From: Micrococcales bacterium UBA7469
GTDB lineage: Bacteria; Actinomycetota; Actinomycetes; Actinomycetales; Microbacteriaceae
Length of the DNA stretch: 64,000 nucleotides
Assembly (NCBI GenBank): GCA_002479805.1
Contig: DLPB01000025.1
Span: 70,278-134,277 of the forward strand
Direction: 5' to 3'
Shown here: piece by piece, positions 24,117-31,253 of the stretch
How positions within the stretch are numbered: the first letter of the stretch is position 1
Layout of the letters: every line of letters starts with the position of its first letter
The notes under the pieces: model-generated
What the model saw: the letters and a program-made list of their open reading frames with translations, nothing else
Databases searched by the model: none
Told to the model about the DNA's origin: nothing
Made by a program: the position numbers and the translations under genes

Positions 24117-24410
24117 ATGGCAAAGCGGCAAAGCGCCACATCCTTGGAGCTCTCCCCCGACGAGGAGCGCAAGATTCGCATGCGCAAGTACACCATCGCG
24201 ATGAGTGTGCGCATGGTTTGCATCGTGGCTGGAGTGTTCACCACAGGAGTCTTGATGTGGATTTTCTTTGCGCTCGCGATCTTTTTGCCTTACTTCGCAG
24301 TGATTATTGCGAACTCGCAAGGCAGCAATCCCAAGGACAACTCCACCAAAATCGTGGCTCCGGCGGTATCGATTCCGGCCAGTAAAATCCGAATTGTTGA
24401 TGAAGAGTAA
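24117..24410 (+). CDS. DUF3099 family membrane protein
   Basis: 97 residues: a basic N-terminus (SPDEERKIRMRKYTIAMSVRMVC), two closely spaced transmembrane helices (about residues 28-65), and a polar tail. This matches the short DUF3099 proteins found across Actinobacteria, whose role is unknown. GGAAG lies about 12 bases before ATG. The last 11 bases overlap the start of the following Cys-rich gene. Confidence 0.82.
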   Translation: MAKRQSATSLELSPDEERKIRMRKYTIAMSVRMVCIVAGVFTTGVLMWIFFALAIFLPYFAVIIANSQGSNPKDNSTKIVAPAVSIPASKIRIVDEE

Positions 24411-24597
24411 GTGCTCCAGAGCGGGATGCCAGGCTCCTGCAGCGTTTCTCATCGAGTGGCGCAACCCAAAAATTCACTCCTCAGAGCGACTGAAGCTTTG
24501 GTCCGCGTGCCTAGATCACAGGCAGTATCTGATTGACTATCTCCAGACCCGCGGTATGTATTTGGGAGTTAGAGATTTTGAACCTTCAGACGATTAG
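24400..24597 (+). CDS. 65-residue Cys-rich, probably zinc-binding microprotein
   Basis: The product has MKSKCSRAGC at the start and LWSACLDHRQYL in the middle. Cys5, Cys10, Cys37 and His40 are arranged like a small zinc or other metal site, with a conserved-looking WRNPKIH segment between. I recall similar proteins between DUF3099 and SURF1 genes in other Micrococcales, but no function. ATG 24400 is chosen; the frame is open further upstream only because it overlaps the DUF3099 gene. The last 20 bases overlap the SURF1 start in another frame, so all three genes are tightly coupled. Confidence 0.72.
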   Translation: MKSKCSRAGCQAPAAFLIEWRNPKIHSSERLKLWSACLDHRQYLIDYLQTRGMYLGVRDFEPSDD

Positions 24598-25387
24598 GCG
24601 TTGGGCCCCCTGGCTATCGCTGGTCGTTTTATTTGCAATCGTCACCACTCTTTTGAGCTGGTGGCAGTTTTCGCGCCGCGAAGAGCGAGTCGAGAAGATC
24701 AATCAGGTTATTGAAAACTACGAGTCGCAACCTATCGAGCTGGCTGAGGTTTCTTGGGTAGAAGTGGGTAACGGGCTTCGAGCAGATGAGTGGCGGCCGG
24801 TGAAGCTGGTTGGAAACTACCTCTCCGAATTCGCCATCCTGGTAAGAAATCGACCGCTTAGCGGAAGTCCAGGCTTTTTGCAGCTGGTGCCGTTTAGAAC
24901 ATTGACCGGAGAGGTCGTTGCCGTTGAGCGCGGTTGGCTGCCGGCCGGGTCCGACATCAAAGAGCCACTGAGCAACCCGCTGCCAGGCTCTGCGACCACT
25001 GAACTTATAGTTCGGCTTAGGCAAAGCGAAGCGGACTCGGGAAAACAGTCGGTTGCGGGTCGGCTAGACAGCATTGACCTTGTCGAATATTCGGCCCTGA
25101 ACCCTCAGCTAAATTTAGAAACGCGGTTCTACGGCCGGCTATCAAGCGAGACCCCTGCTCCTGACACCGCCCCAATCCCCCAGCCCAAGCCATCTTTGGA
25201 TGAGGGTAACCATCTGTCTTATGCCCTGCAGTGGTTGCTGTTTGGCATCATGGCGTTTGCCGCCTTCTTCTGGGCCTATCGCAATGACAAGCGTTTGCGC
25301 CTGGAGCAACAGGGCGTGATTCCGGTGCGCAAACAAAAGCGAACCCAAGCGAGCGATGATGCGGCCTTTGAGGATCAAAGCCAATAG
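24578..25387 (+). CDS. SURF1-family cytochrome c oxidase assembly protein
   Basis: About 269 residues. An N-terminal transmembrane helix (APWLSLVVLFAIVTTLLSWWQFSRREER) and a C-terminal one (LSYALQWLLFGIMAFAAFFWAYR) flank an extracytoplasmic domain with the SURF1 pattern EWRPVKLVGNYL and VERGWLPAG. SURF1 helps insert haem a into subunit I of the oxidase, which fits the haem A synthesis genes ctaA and ctaB 5-9 kb away. TTG 24578 has GGGAG nine bases upstream and is preferred to the longer frame starting at 24533. Confidence 0.88.
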   Translation: MNLQTIRRWAPWLSLVVLFAIVTTLLSWWQFSRREERVEKINQVIENYESQPIELAEVSWVEVGNGLRADEWRPVKLVGNYLSEFAILVRNRPLSGSPGFLQLVPFRTLTGEVVAVERGWLPAGSDIKEPLSNPLPGSATTELIVRLRQSEADSGKQSVAGRLDSIDLVEYSALNPQLNLETRFYGRLSSETPAPDTAPIPQPKPSLDEGNHLSYALQWLLFGIMAFAAFFWAYRNDKRLRLEQQGVIPVRKQKRTQASDDAAFEDQSQ

Positions 25388-25419
25388 AATTTGATGACTT
25401 ATCAAGAGAAGGAATCCTG

Positions 25420-25977
25420 ATGACTATTGCGGCTTTAAACCTAGCTGACCGAGTAATCCCTAGATCTCGAGTCAACGACATTGTTCTTGTTATTTCCGGT
25501 GCGGTGCTAACTGCCCTAGCAGCACAGATTCAGATTCCGATGTTTCCAGTGCCAATGACCCTGCAGACCTTTGCGGTGCTGTTGGTTGCGGCAACCCTTG
25601 GTGCTTCTCGCGCCTCGATCTCAATGGCGACCTATCTCGCGATGGGTGCTGCCGGACTGCCGGTATTTGCATCGGCCAAGACTCTCTCTGGTGTGCTTCC
25701 AACTACCGGATACCTGATTGGATTTGTTGCCGCTGCAGCGCTGATTGGCTTTTTGGCTAACCGCGGTTGGACCAAGAACCCGCTGAAGCTCGCTCTCGCA
25801 TTCGCAATGGGCTCTGCCGTCATCTACGCCCTAGGCGTCAGCGGACTTATGATCACACTGGGTTTGACTCTAGAGCAGGCGCTAGCCGGCGGTGTTTACC
25901 CATTCCTGATTGGCGACCTAGTCAAGGCTGTTGCTGCCGCCGCACTGGTGCCAATGGCTTGGAAGCTGCTGAAGTAG
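25420..25977 (+). CDS. bioY: Biotin transporter S-component BioY
   Basis: 185 residues and about six hydrophobic helices. The BioY signature PMFPVPMTLQTFAVLLVA lies near residue 45, and the MGAAGLPVF and GYLIGFVAAA segments follow. It binds biotin as the substrate component of an ECF transporter. No bioMN ATPase or energising genes are adjacent, so it may use a shared ECF module or act alone. AAGGA lies seven bases before ATG. No BirA- or BioR-like operator was recognised. It is followed by a strong bidirectional terminator. Confidence 0.94.
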   Translation: MTIAALNLADRVIPRSRVNDIVLVISGAVLTALAAQIQIPMFPVPMTLQTFAVLLVAATLGASRASISMATYLAMGAAGLPVFASAKTLSGVLPTTGYLIGFVAAAALIGFLANRGWTKNPLKLALAFAMGSAVIYALGVSGLMITLGLTLEQALAGGVYPFLIGDLVKAVAAAALVPMAWKLLK

Positions 25978-25992
25978 CCAACACAGAAGTAG

Positions 25993-26023
25993 AAAACCCC
26001 TTGGAGAAATCCAAGGGGTTTTT
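25993..26023. terminator. Bidirectional intrinsic terminator between bioY and sufT
   Basis: AAAACCCCTTGGAGAAATCC and its complement form a nine-or-more-pair stem (ACCCCTTGGA with TCCAAGGGGT). An A-run precedes it and a T-run follows it, so it can end both the bioY transcript and the minus-strand suf operon. Confidence 0.85.
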
Positions 26024-26025
26024 CT

Positions 26026-26358
26026 TTAGATTGAGAAACCGATTGCCCGCATCATTTCGCGGCCGTCTTCGGTGATGCGCTCTGGACCCCATGGTGGCAT
26101 CCAGACCCAGTTGATGCGAAATGCCTCGACCACGCCATCCAGCGCGTCGCCAGTTTGCTCTTCGATCACATCGGTTAGTGGGCAGCCTGCTGAGGTGAGG
26201 GTCATGTTGATAAGAAGCGCCCCATCCTCGGACTCCTGCAGACCGTAGACCAGGCCGAGGTCAACGATGTTGACCCCAATCTCTGGGTCAATGATGTTCT
26301 TCATCGCGTCGATGACGCGGTCATACTGCTCAGCGCTGAGCTCTTTGGCTTCGCTCAT
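26026..26358 (-). CDS. sufT: SufT / MIP18-family Fe-S assembly factor (DUF59)
   Basis: 110 residues with the DUF59 pattern VIDAMKNIIDPEIGVNIVDLGLVYGL and the Cys-containing LTSAGCPLTDVIEEQ. Such proteins help deliver Fe-S clusters to target enzymes. Last gene of the suf operon; it overlaps sufC by four bases (ATGA). No sufS or sufU lies on either side. Confidence 0.92.
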   Translation of the reverse strand: MSEAKELSAEQYDRVIDAMKNIIDPEIGVNIVDLGLVYGLQESEDGALLINMTLTSAGCPLTDVIEEQTGDALDGVVEAFRINWVWMPPWGPERITEDGREMMRAIGFSI

Positions 26359-27113
26359 GCATTGGCCTTGAGGTAACGGTCGTAGCCTTCGGCCTCTAGG
26401 CGCTCGGCTAGCTCTGGACCACCCTGCTCGGCAACCTTTCCCGCCACGAATACGTGCACAAAGTCAGGCTGGATGTAGCGCAGGATGCGGGTGTAGTGAG
26501 TGATGAGCAGCACGCCCAGGTCGGTGTTCGACTTGGCGCGGTTGACACCTTCGGAGACAATCTTGAGAGCGTCCACGTCCAAACCTGAGTCGGTCTCGTC
26601 CAAGATCGCAATCTTTGGCTTGAGCAACTCGAGCTGAAGAATCTCGTGACGCTTCTTCTCGCCACCGGAGAAGCCCTCGTTCACGTTTCTCTCGGTGAAG
26701 TCTGAGTCCATGCGTAGATTCTTCATTGCGGTCTTTAGATCGCCCACCCACTCGCGAAGTGCTGGTGCCTCACCACTGATCGCGGTCTTTGCGGTGCGAA
26801 GGAAGTTCGAAACTGACACGCCAGGAACCTCAACCGGATACTGCATCGCGAGGAATAGACCCGCGCGAGCACGCTCGTCAACGCTCATCTCAAGCACGTT
26901 TTCGCCATCCAACAGAATCTCACCCTCGGTTACCTCATACTTTGGGTGACCGGCAACCGAGTAAGCCAAGGTTGACTTTCCAGAGCCGTTTGGGCCCATG
27001 ACAGCGTGAGTCTCACCGGAGGAAATGGTTAGATCCACGCCGCGAAGAATTTGCTTGGCGCCCTGGTCGGTGTTTACCGATACGTGCAGATTTCTAATTT
27101 CTAGCTTTGACAT
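26355..27113 (-). CDS. sufC: Fe-S cluster assembly ATPase SufC
   Basis: 252 residues, ABC-type ATPase with Walker A GPNGSGKST, signature GFSGGEKKRHEI (the SufC hallmark) and Walker B IAILDETDSGLDVDAL. It drives the SufBC2D scaffold that builds Fe-S clusters. It is encoded between the Rieske-type ferredoxin and sufT on the minus strand. Confidence 0.96.
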   Translation of the reverse strand: MSKLEIRNLHVSVNTDQGAKQILRGVDLTISSGETHAVMGPNGSGKSTLAYSVAGHPKYEVTEGEILLDGENVLEMSVDERARAGLFLAMQYPVEVPGVSVSNFLRTAKTAISGEAPALREWVGDLKTAMKNLRMDSDFTERNVNEGFSGGEKKRHEILQLELLKPKIAILDETDSGLDVDALKIVSEGVNRAKSNTDLGVLLITHYTRILRYIQPDFVHVFVAGKVAEQGGPELAERLEAEGYDRYLKANA

Positions 27114-27130
27114 GATTTCCTAACTAAGTC

Positions 27131-27442
27131 TTACTCTTCGATTTCTAAAAAGATGTCGCCGTTTTCGATCAGCACCTCGTAGGTGGCAACCGGCTCATAG
27201 GCAGGCAGGCTGAGAGGCTTACCGGTGTTGAGATCAAACTTGGCACCGTGGGCCCAGCACTCGATGGTCTCATTGTCGATAAAGCCCTCGGATAGCGAGA
27301 TCTCGCCGTGCGAGCACCTGTCGTCAAGAGCCTTGACCTCACCCGCCGGAGTTCTCACGATTGCAATAGCGGTCTCGCCAACCTTTACGCGGATTGACTT
27401 ACCAGGCTTGATGTCTTCCAGGGCGCAAATACGTAATGCCAT
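27131..27442 (-). CDS. Rieske-type [2Fe-2S] ferredoxin of the suf operon
   Basis: 103 residues with the two Rieske ligand pairs: Cys-x-His in DRCSHGEISL and Cys-x2-His in IECWAHGAKFD. No signal peptide, so cytoplasmic. It is usually annotated as a non-heme iron oxygenase ferredoxin subunit. In Micrococcales suf operons it sits between sufD and sufC, as here, which suggests electron donation to cluster assembly rather than to an oxygenase. It is adjacent to the sufD stop with no gap. Confidence 0.9.
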   Translation of the reverse strand: MALRICALEDIKPGKSIRVKVGETAIAIVRTPAGEVKALDDRCSHGEISLSEGFIDNETIECWAHGAKFDLNTGKPLSLPAYEPVATYEVLIENGDIFLEIEE

Positions 27443-28603
27443 TTAGACCCCCACCCTTTCTAGCTCGAGCTCGATCGCTGAAATCAAGCGCTGTTCAACT
27501 TCTTCGATTTGAATCTTCTGAATAATCTCGGAGAGGAAGCCTCTAACCACCAATTTCTTGGCATCTGACTCGCTGATACCCCTGGCTTGGAAGTAGAACA
27601 GCTGCTCGTCATCGAAGCGACCGGAGGCACTAGCGTGACCCGCACCTTCGATCTTGCCGGTTTCGATCTCCAGGTTTGGCACCGAGTCGGCACGGGCACC
27701 GTCGGTGAGTAGCAGGTTGCGGTTCAGCTCGTAGCTATCGGTACCGACCGCACTTTCGCGGATCAGAACGTCACCAACCCATACAGTGTGAGCCCCAACT
27801 CCCTGCAGCGCGCCTTTATAGGCAACATTTGACTTGCAGTTCTCGGCGATGTGATCCACATACGGACGGTGCTCAAAGTAGTTTCCGCTGTCGGCTAGGT
27901 ATACGCCGTACATGTTCACCTCAGCGCCAGGGCTGGAAAGCTCAACAGCTGGGGTTACTCGAACCAGGTCGCCACCGAGGGACACCACGATGTGACGCAG
28001 ATTCGCATTGCGACCCAGCTTGGCGAACTGAGTGGAAACGTGGGTGGAACCCTTGGACCAGTCCTGGATGGTAACGAAGTTCAGTTCTGACTCGTCGCCA
28101 AGCACGATCTCGACGTTCTCCCCCAGGACTCCAAGTCCCGCATGGTCCAAAACAATCGTGGTGCGGGCGTGAGTGCCAACGTTGATTAGCACGTGGGAGG
28201 CGGCTGCGGTGTCGCTGTTTGGCTGCATCACCACGAAGCTTGGCTGCGACTGCTCTAGATCCTTTGGAATATCAATGACTAGGGTCTTTGCCGCATTGGT
28301 CCAGGCGACTGCAGCAATGCGGTCCTCAGGCAGACCAGCCTGACCAACCTTCGCTTCAGTAGTGTCAACCCAGTTTGCCGTGATACCGGATGCCAATTTG
28401 AGCTCAACTTGGTTTTCGCTGAGCTCACCAATCACGCTCTGGGTCAGGCCCTTGAGCTTGTCGATGGGCAGGTAGCGCCAGATTTCCTGAAGCTTGGAAA
28501 CTTCTGGAAAGTCCTCAATTGAGGTCGAACGCGGGCGTTCGTTTCTGGTTTGAATTGGAACTAGGCCGCCGTGCGAGTGTTCCTTGATGCCGTGCTGTGC
28601 CAT
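27443..28603 (-). CDS. sufD: Fe-S cluster assembly protein SufD
   Basis: 386 residues, a SufB/SufD-family beta-helix protein. The C-terminal region has GRFDDEQLFYFQARGISESDAKKLVVRG-type sequence and NLLLTDGARADSVPNLEIE, where SufD carries its conserved residues. It forms the scaffold with SufB and SufC. It shares one base with the sufB stop. Confidence 0.94.
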   Translation of the reverse strand: MAQHGIKEHSHGGLVPIQTRNERPRSTSIEDFPEVSKLQEIWRYLPIDKLKGLTQSVIGELSENQVELKLASGITANWVDTTEAKVGQAGLPEDRIAAVAWTNAAKTLVIDIPKDLEQSQPSFVVMQPNSDTAAASHVLINVGTHARTTIVLDHAGLGVLGENVEIVLGDESELNFVTIQDWSKGSTHVSTQFAKLGRNANLRHIVVSLGGDLVRVTPAVELSSPGAEVNMYGVYLADSGNYFEHRPYVDHIAENCKSNVAYKGALQGVGAHTVWVGDVLIRESAVGTDSYELNRNLLLTDGARADSVPNLEIETGKIEGAGHASASGRFDDEQLFYFQARGISESDAKKLVVRGFLSEIIQKIQIEEVEQRLISAIELELERVGV

Positions 28604-30021
28604 TAACCAACAGCCCCTTCCATCTGCATTTCGATGAGCTTGTTCAGTTCCAAGGCGTACTCCATAGGTAGCTCCTTGGCGATTGGCTCGATAAAGCCGC
28701 GCACGATCATTGCCATGGCTTCGTCTTCCTCCATGCCGCGAGACTGCAGGTAGAACAGCTGCTCTGCCGAGATTGCGGTCACGGTCGCCTCGTGTCCCAT
28801 GGAGACGTCGTCCTCGCGGATATCATTTGCCGGGTAGGTGTCCGAGCGCGAAATCGTGTCAACCAAAAGCGCGTCACAGCGCACGGTGTTTGCTGAGTGG
28901 TGAGCGCCTGGGTTGACTCGAATCTCACCGCGGTAAGAGGTACGTCCGCCACCGCGCGCAATTGACTTCGAAACAATTGAGCTGGTGGTGTAAGGGGCCA
29001 GGTGAATCATCTTGGCGCCGGCGTCCTGGTGCTGACCCTCACCTGCAAAGGCAACCGAGAGGGTCTCGCCGCGAGCGTGCTCGCCCGCCAAAATAACCGA
29101 CGGGTACTTCATGGTGACTTTGGAGCCGATGTTGCCATCGATCCACTCCATGGTGGCGCCCTCGTGAGCGATGGCGCGCTTGGTAACTAGGTTGTAGACG
29201 TTGTTTGACCAGTTCTGAATCGTGGTGTAGCGAACGCGAGCGTTCTTCTTCACGATGATCTCGACCACAGCGGAGTGCAGCGAGTCTGACTGGTAAATCG
29301 GGGCGGTGCAACCCTCGATGTAGTGCACGTATGAGTCTTCATCAGCGATAATCAGGGTCCGCTCGAACTGACCCATGTTCTCGGTGTTGATGCGGAAGTA
29401 AGCCTGTAGCGGGATCTCTACCTTGACACCCTTGGGCACGTAAACGAACGACCCACCAGACCAAACGGCAGTGTTGAGGGCCGCAAACTTGTTATCTCCG
29501 GCAGGAATGACGGTCCCGAAATACTCCTGGAAAATCTCTGGGTGCTCCTTTAGAGCAGTGTCGGTGTCCAGGAAGATCACGCCCTGAGCCTCTAGGTCCT
29601 CGCGAATCTGGTGGTAAACCACCTCGGACTCATACTGGGCTGCGACACCGGCAACCAAGCGCTGGCGCTCTGCCTCTGGGATGCCTAGGCGCTCGTAGGT
29701 CTGACGAATATCTTCTGGAAGATCTTCCCAGCTCTCGGCCTGACGCTCGGTCGAGCGAACGAAGTACTTGATGTTGTCAAAGTCGATTCCGCTGAGGTCA
29801 GAACCCCAGGTCGGCATTGGCTTCTGCAGGAAGAACTGATAGCCCTTCAGGCGACGTTCCAGCATCCAATCCGGCTCACTCTTTTTGCCAGAGATGTCCT
29901 TGACCACGTCCTCGTTGATGCCGCGCTTTGCTGCCGCACCAGCCTGGTCACTGTCTGACCAACCAAATTCGTAATTTCCCAGCTCATCAAGCTCTGGCCG
30001 GTCAATGATTTTCTCGGACAT
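28603..30021 (-). CDS. sufB: Fe-S cluster assembly protein SufB
   Basis: 472 residues; scaffold subunit on which clusters form. Family-specific blocks include QAYFRINTENMGQFERTLII, VHYIEGCTAP (with the Cys), and RCDALLVDTISRSDTYP. ATG 30021 is chosen because a near-perfect AGGAGGA lies three bases upstream; the frame runs on to 30075 without support. It is first in its operon. The usual neighbour sufR is missing, and the gene is divergent from ctaA across about 146 bases. Confidence 0.95.
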   Translation of the reverse strand: MSEKIIDRPELDELGNYEFGWSDSDQAGAAAKRGINEDVVKDISGKKSEPDWMLERRLKGYQFFLQKPMPTWGSDLSGIDFDNIKYFVRSTERQAESWEDLPEDIRQTYERLGIPEAERQRLVAGVAAQYESEVVYHQIREDLEAQGVIFLDTDTALKEHPEIFQEYFGTVIPAGDNKFAALNTAVWSGGSFVYVPKGVKVEIPLQAYFRINTENMGQFERTLIIADEDSYVHYIEGCTAPIYQSDSLHSAVVEIIVKKNARVRYTTIQNWSNNVYNLVTKRAIAHEGATMEWIDGNIGSKVTMKYPSVILAGEHARGETLSVAFAGEGQHQDAGAKMIHLAPYTTSSIVSKSIARGGGRTSYRGEIRVNPGAHHSANTVRCDALLVDTISRSDTYPANDIREDDVSMGHEATVTAISAEQLFYLQSRGMEEDEAMAMIVRGFIEPIAKELPMEYALELNKLIEMQMEGAVG

Positions 30022-30045
30022 GTTCCTCCTGGTTTCAACAAGTTC

Positions 30046-30070
30046 AACCCACCCTGGCAATTGGTATTCC
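30046..30070 (-). promoter_or_regulatory. SigR/SigH-like promoter candidate for the suf operon
   Basis: Minus strand: GGAAT (30070-30066), 17 bases, GTT (30048-30046). A start about eight bases further would leave a leader of some 17 bases carrying the AGGAGGA site of sufB. Spacing is one base shorter than the consensus. Thiol-oxidative control of Fe-S assembly is plausible but unproven. Confidence 0.35.
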
Positions 30071-30141
30071 CGCATCCAATGTTGGTGGGAGAATTGCTCA
30101 AGCGCTCCACGAGACTAACAGCTGTGGTGGGTTTGGAGCGA

Positions 30142-30155
30142 TTAGGTAAACCTAA
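30142..30155. promoter_or_regulatory. DtxR/IdeR-like palindrome upstream of ctaA (TTAGGTAAACCTAA)
   Basis: A 14-base inverted repeat (TTAGGT-AA-ACCTAA). It matches the core half-sites of the iron-regulator DtxR/IdeR box (TTAGGTTAGSCTAACCTAA), although the outer bases on one side do not match. It lies 12 bases before the likely ctaA start and about 95 bases upstream of the candidate sufB transcription start. Confidence 0.4.
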
Positions 30156-30167
30156 CTCGGAGTGAGA

Positions 30168-31253
30168 TTGCGGCTTTTGAAAAACCTCTGGTTCAACATC
30201 TTTGTATCCCGGGCCAGACTGCGACTTTATGTCTGGTTATCCCTGGTGACTCAGGTTTTGATTGTCGTTACCGGCGGGGCGGTTAGGCTCACAGCCTCCG
30301 GCCTGGGTTGCCCAACCTGGCCAAAGTGCACCGAAGACTCACTGGTGACCACTCAGGAAATGGGTTTTCACGGCATCATCGAGTTCGGCAATCGACTTTT
30401 GACTTTTGTGCTGCTGATTATCGCGCTGTTGACATACGTCACAGTCATGCGAATGCACGCTGCTAAAGACCGCCTGATTCTACCAACCTTCGTATTTTTC
30501 GCAGCAACCCTTGGTTTGGCAATCGGCATTTTGTTGCAGGCAGTGGTCGGTCTAAACGCATGGACAGTAGCACTGATCGTCTTCGCAGCAGCGGTAATGC
30601 TCTTTAACGCCCTAAACATCATCACTACTGCTCGGGCAGTCGAACTCGGTGGTCTAGTCGCACCGGCATTTCTGCTGGGATTGGGCATTATCGCCCAAGC
30701 GGTTGTGGGCGGCATAACCGTTTTGACCGGCTTGAACTCCTGGATCGTTGGTCTGCATTTTATGATTTCGGTCGCTTTGATCGCGATCGCAGCCTTGTTG
30801 GTTTGGCGGGCACTTCCGAAGCCAAGTTCTGAAATCGCGCCGCTCAATCGCCTACTGGCTTGGCCAAGCGCGGTCGCCAGCCTGATCACCATTGCATTCG
30901 GTGTAATAGTGACTGGCGCTGGACCGCACGCCGGGGACATCGACACCCCACGCAATGGTCTAGATCTTGAGATCTGGCAGCACTACCACTCCTACCCCGG
31001 GTACATAATGCTGGGACTGCTACTTCTTCAGCTATTCGCACAGTGGCGGTTAAGCCACAAGCTTTGGGGTGATTTGGCAACCAGAATCCTTACCCTGACA
31101 GTGCTATTTGCGCTCTGGCAGGCTGCGGTGGGAATTTTGCAGGCTCGAACCGGTGTTCCAGCTCTACTAGTTGGAATTCACATGTTTGGAGCTGCAAGCC
31201 TCAGTGCACTGGTTACTTTCCAGGTGCTGTCGGCCCGCAAAATTAATCGATGA
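30168..31253 (+). CDS. ctaA: Haem A synthase (COX15/CtaA)
   Basis: About 361 residues with eight hydrophobic helices; oxidises haem O to haem A for cytochrome c oxidase. The haem-ligand histidines appear in the expected helices: FHGIIEFGNR, GLHFMIS, WQHYHSYPGY and GIHMFGAASL. The Cys pair GCPTWPKC lies in the first loop. TTG 30168 has GGAG five bases upstream; GTG 30162 is the alternative. It overlaps phr by four bases (ATGA). A DtxR/IdeR-like palindrome sits just upstream. Confidence 0.93.
   Translation: MRLLKNLWFNIFVSRARLRLYVWLSLVTQVLIVVTGGAVRLTASGLGCPTWPKCTEDSLVTTQEMGFHGIIEFGNRLLTFVLLIIALLTYVTVMRMHAAKDRLILPTFVFFAATLGLAIGILLQAVVGLNAWTVALIVFAAAVMLFNALNIITTARAVELGGLVAPAFLLGLGIIAQAVVGGITVLTGLNSWIVGLHFMISVALIAIAALLVWRALPKPSSEIAPLNRLLAWPSAVASLITIAFGVIVTGAGPHAGDIDTPRNGLDLEIWQHYHSYPGYIMLGLLLLQLFAQWRLSHKLWGDLATRILTLTVLFALWQAAVGILQARTGVPALLVGIHMFGAASLSALVTFQVLSARKINR

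Noticed and set aside
24030..24464. A 145-codon N-terminal extension of fabG
   Set aside because: The extension is antisense to the DUF3099 gene, has no SDR similarity, and a good AGGAG plus ATG starts the real protein at 24029.
25388..25419. A biotin-responsive operator or riboswitch upstream of bioY
   Set aside because: The gap is 32 bases, holds only a ribosome-binding site and no palindrome; there is no room for a riboswitch.
30368..30955. A 195-codon open frame antisense to ctaA
   Set aside because: Opposite strand of a well-supported membrane protein gene; no recognisable motif and no translation signal.
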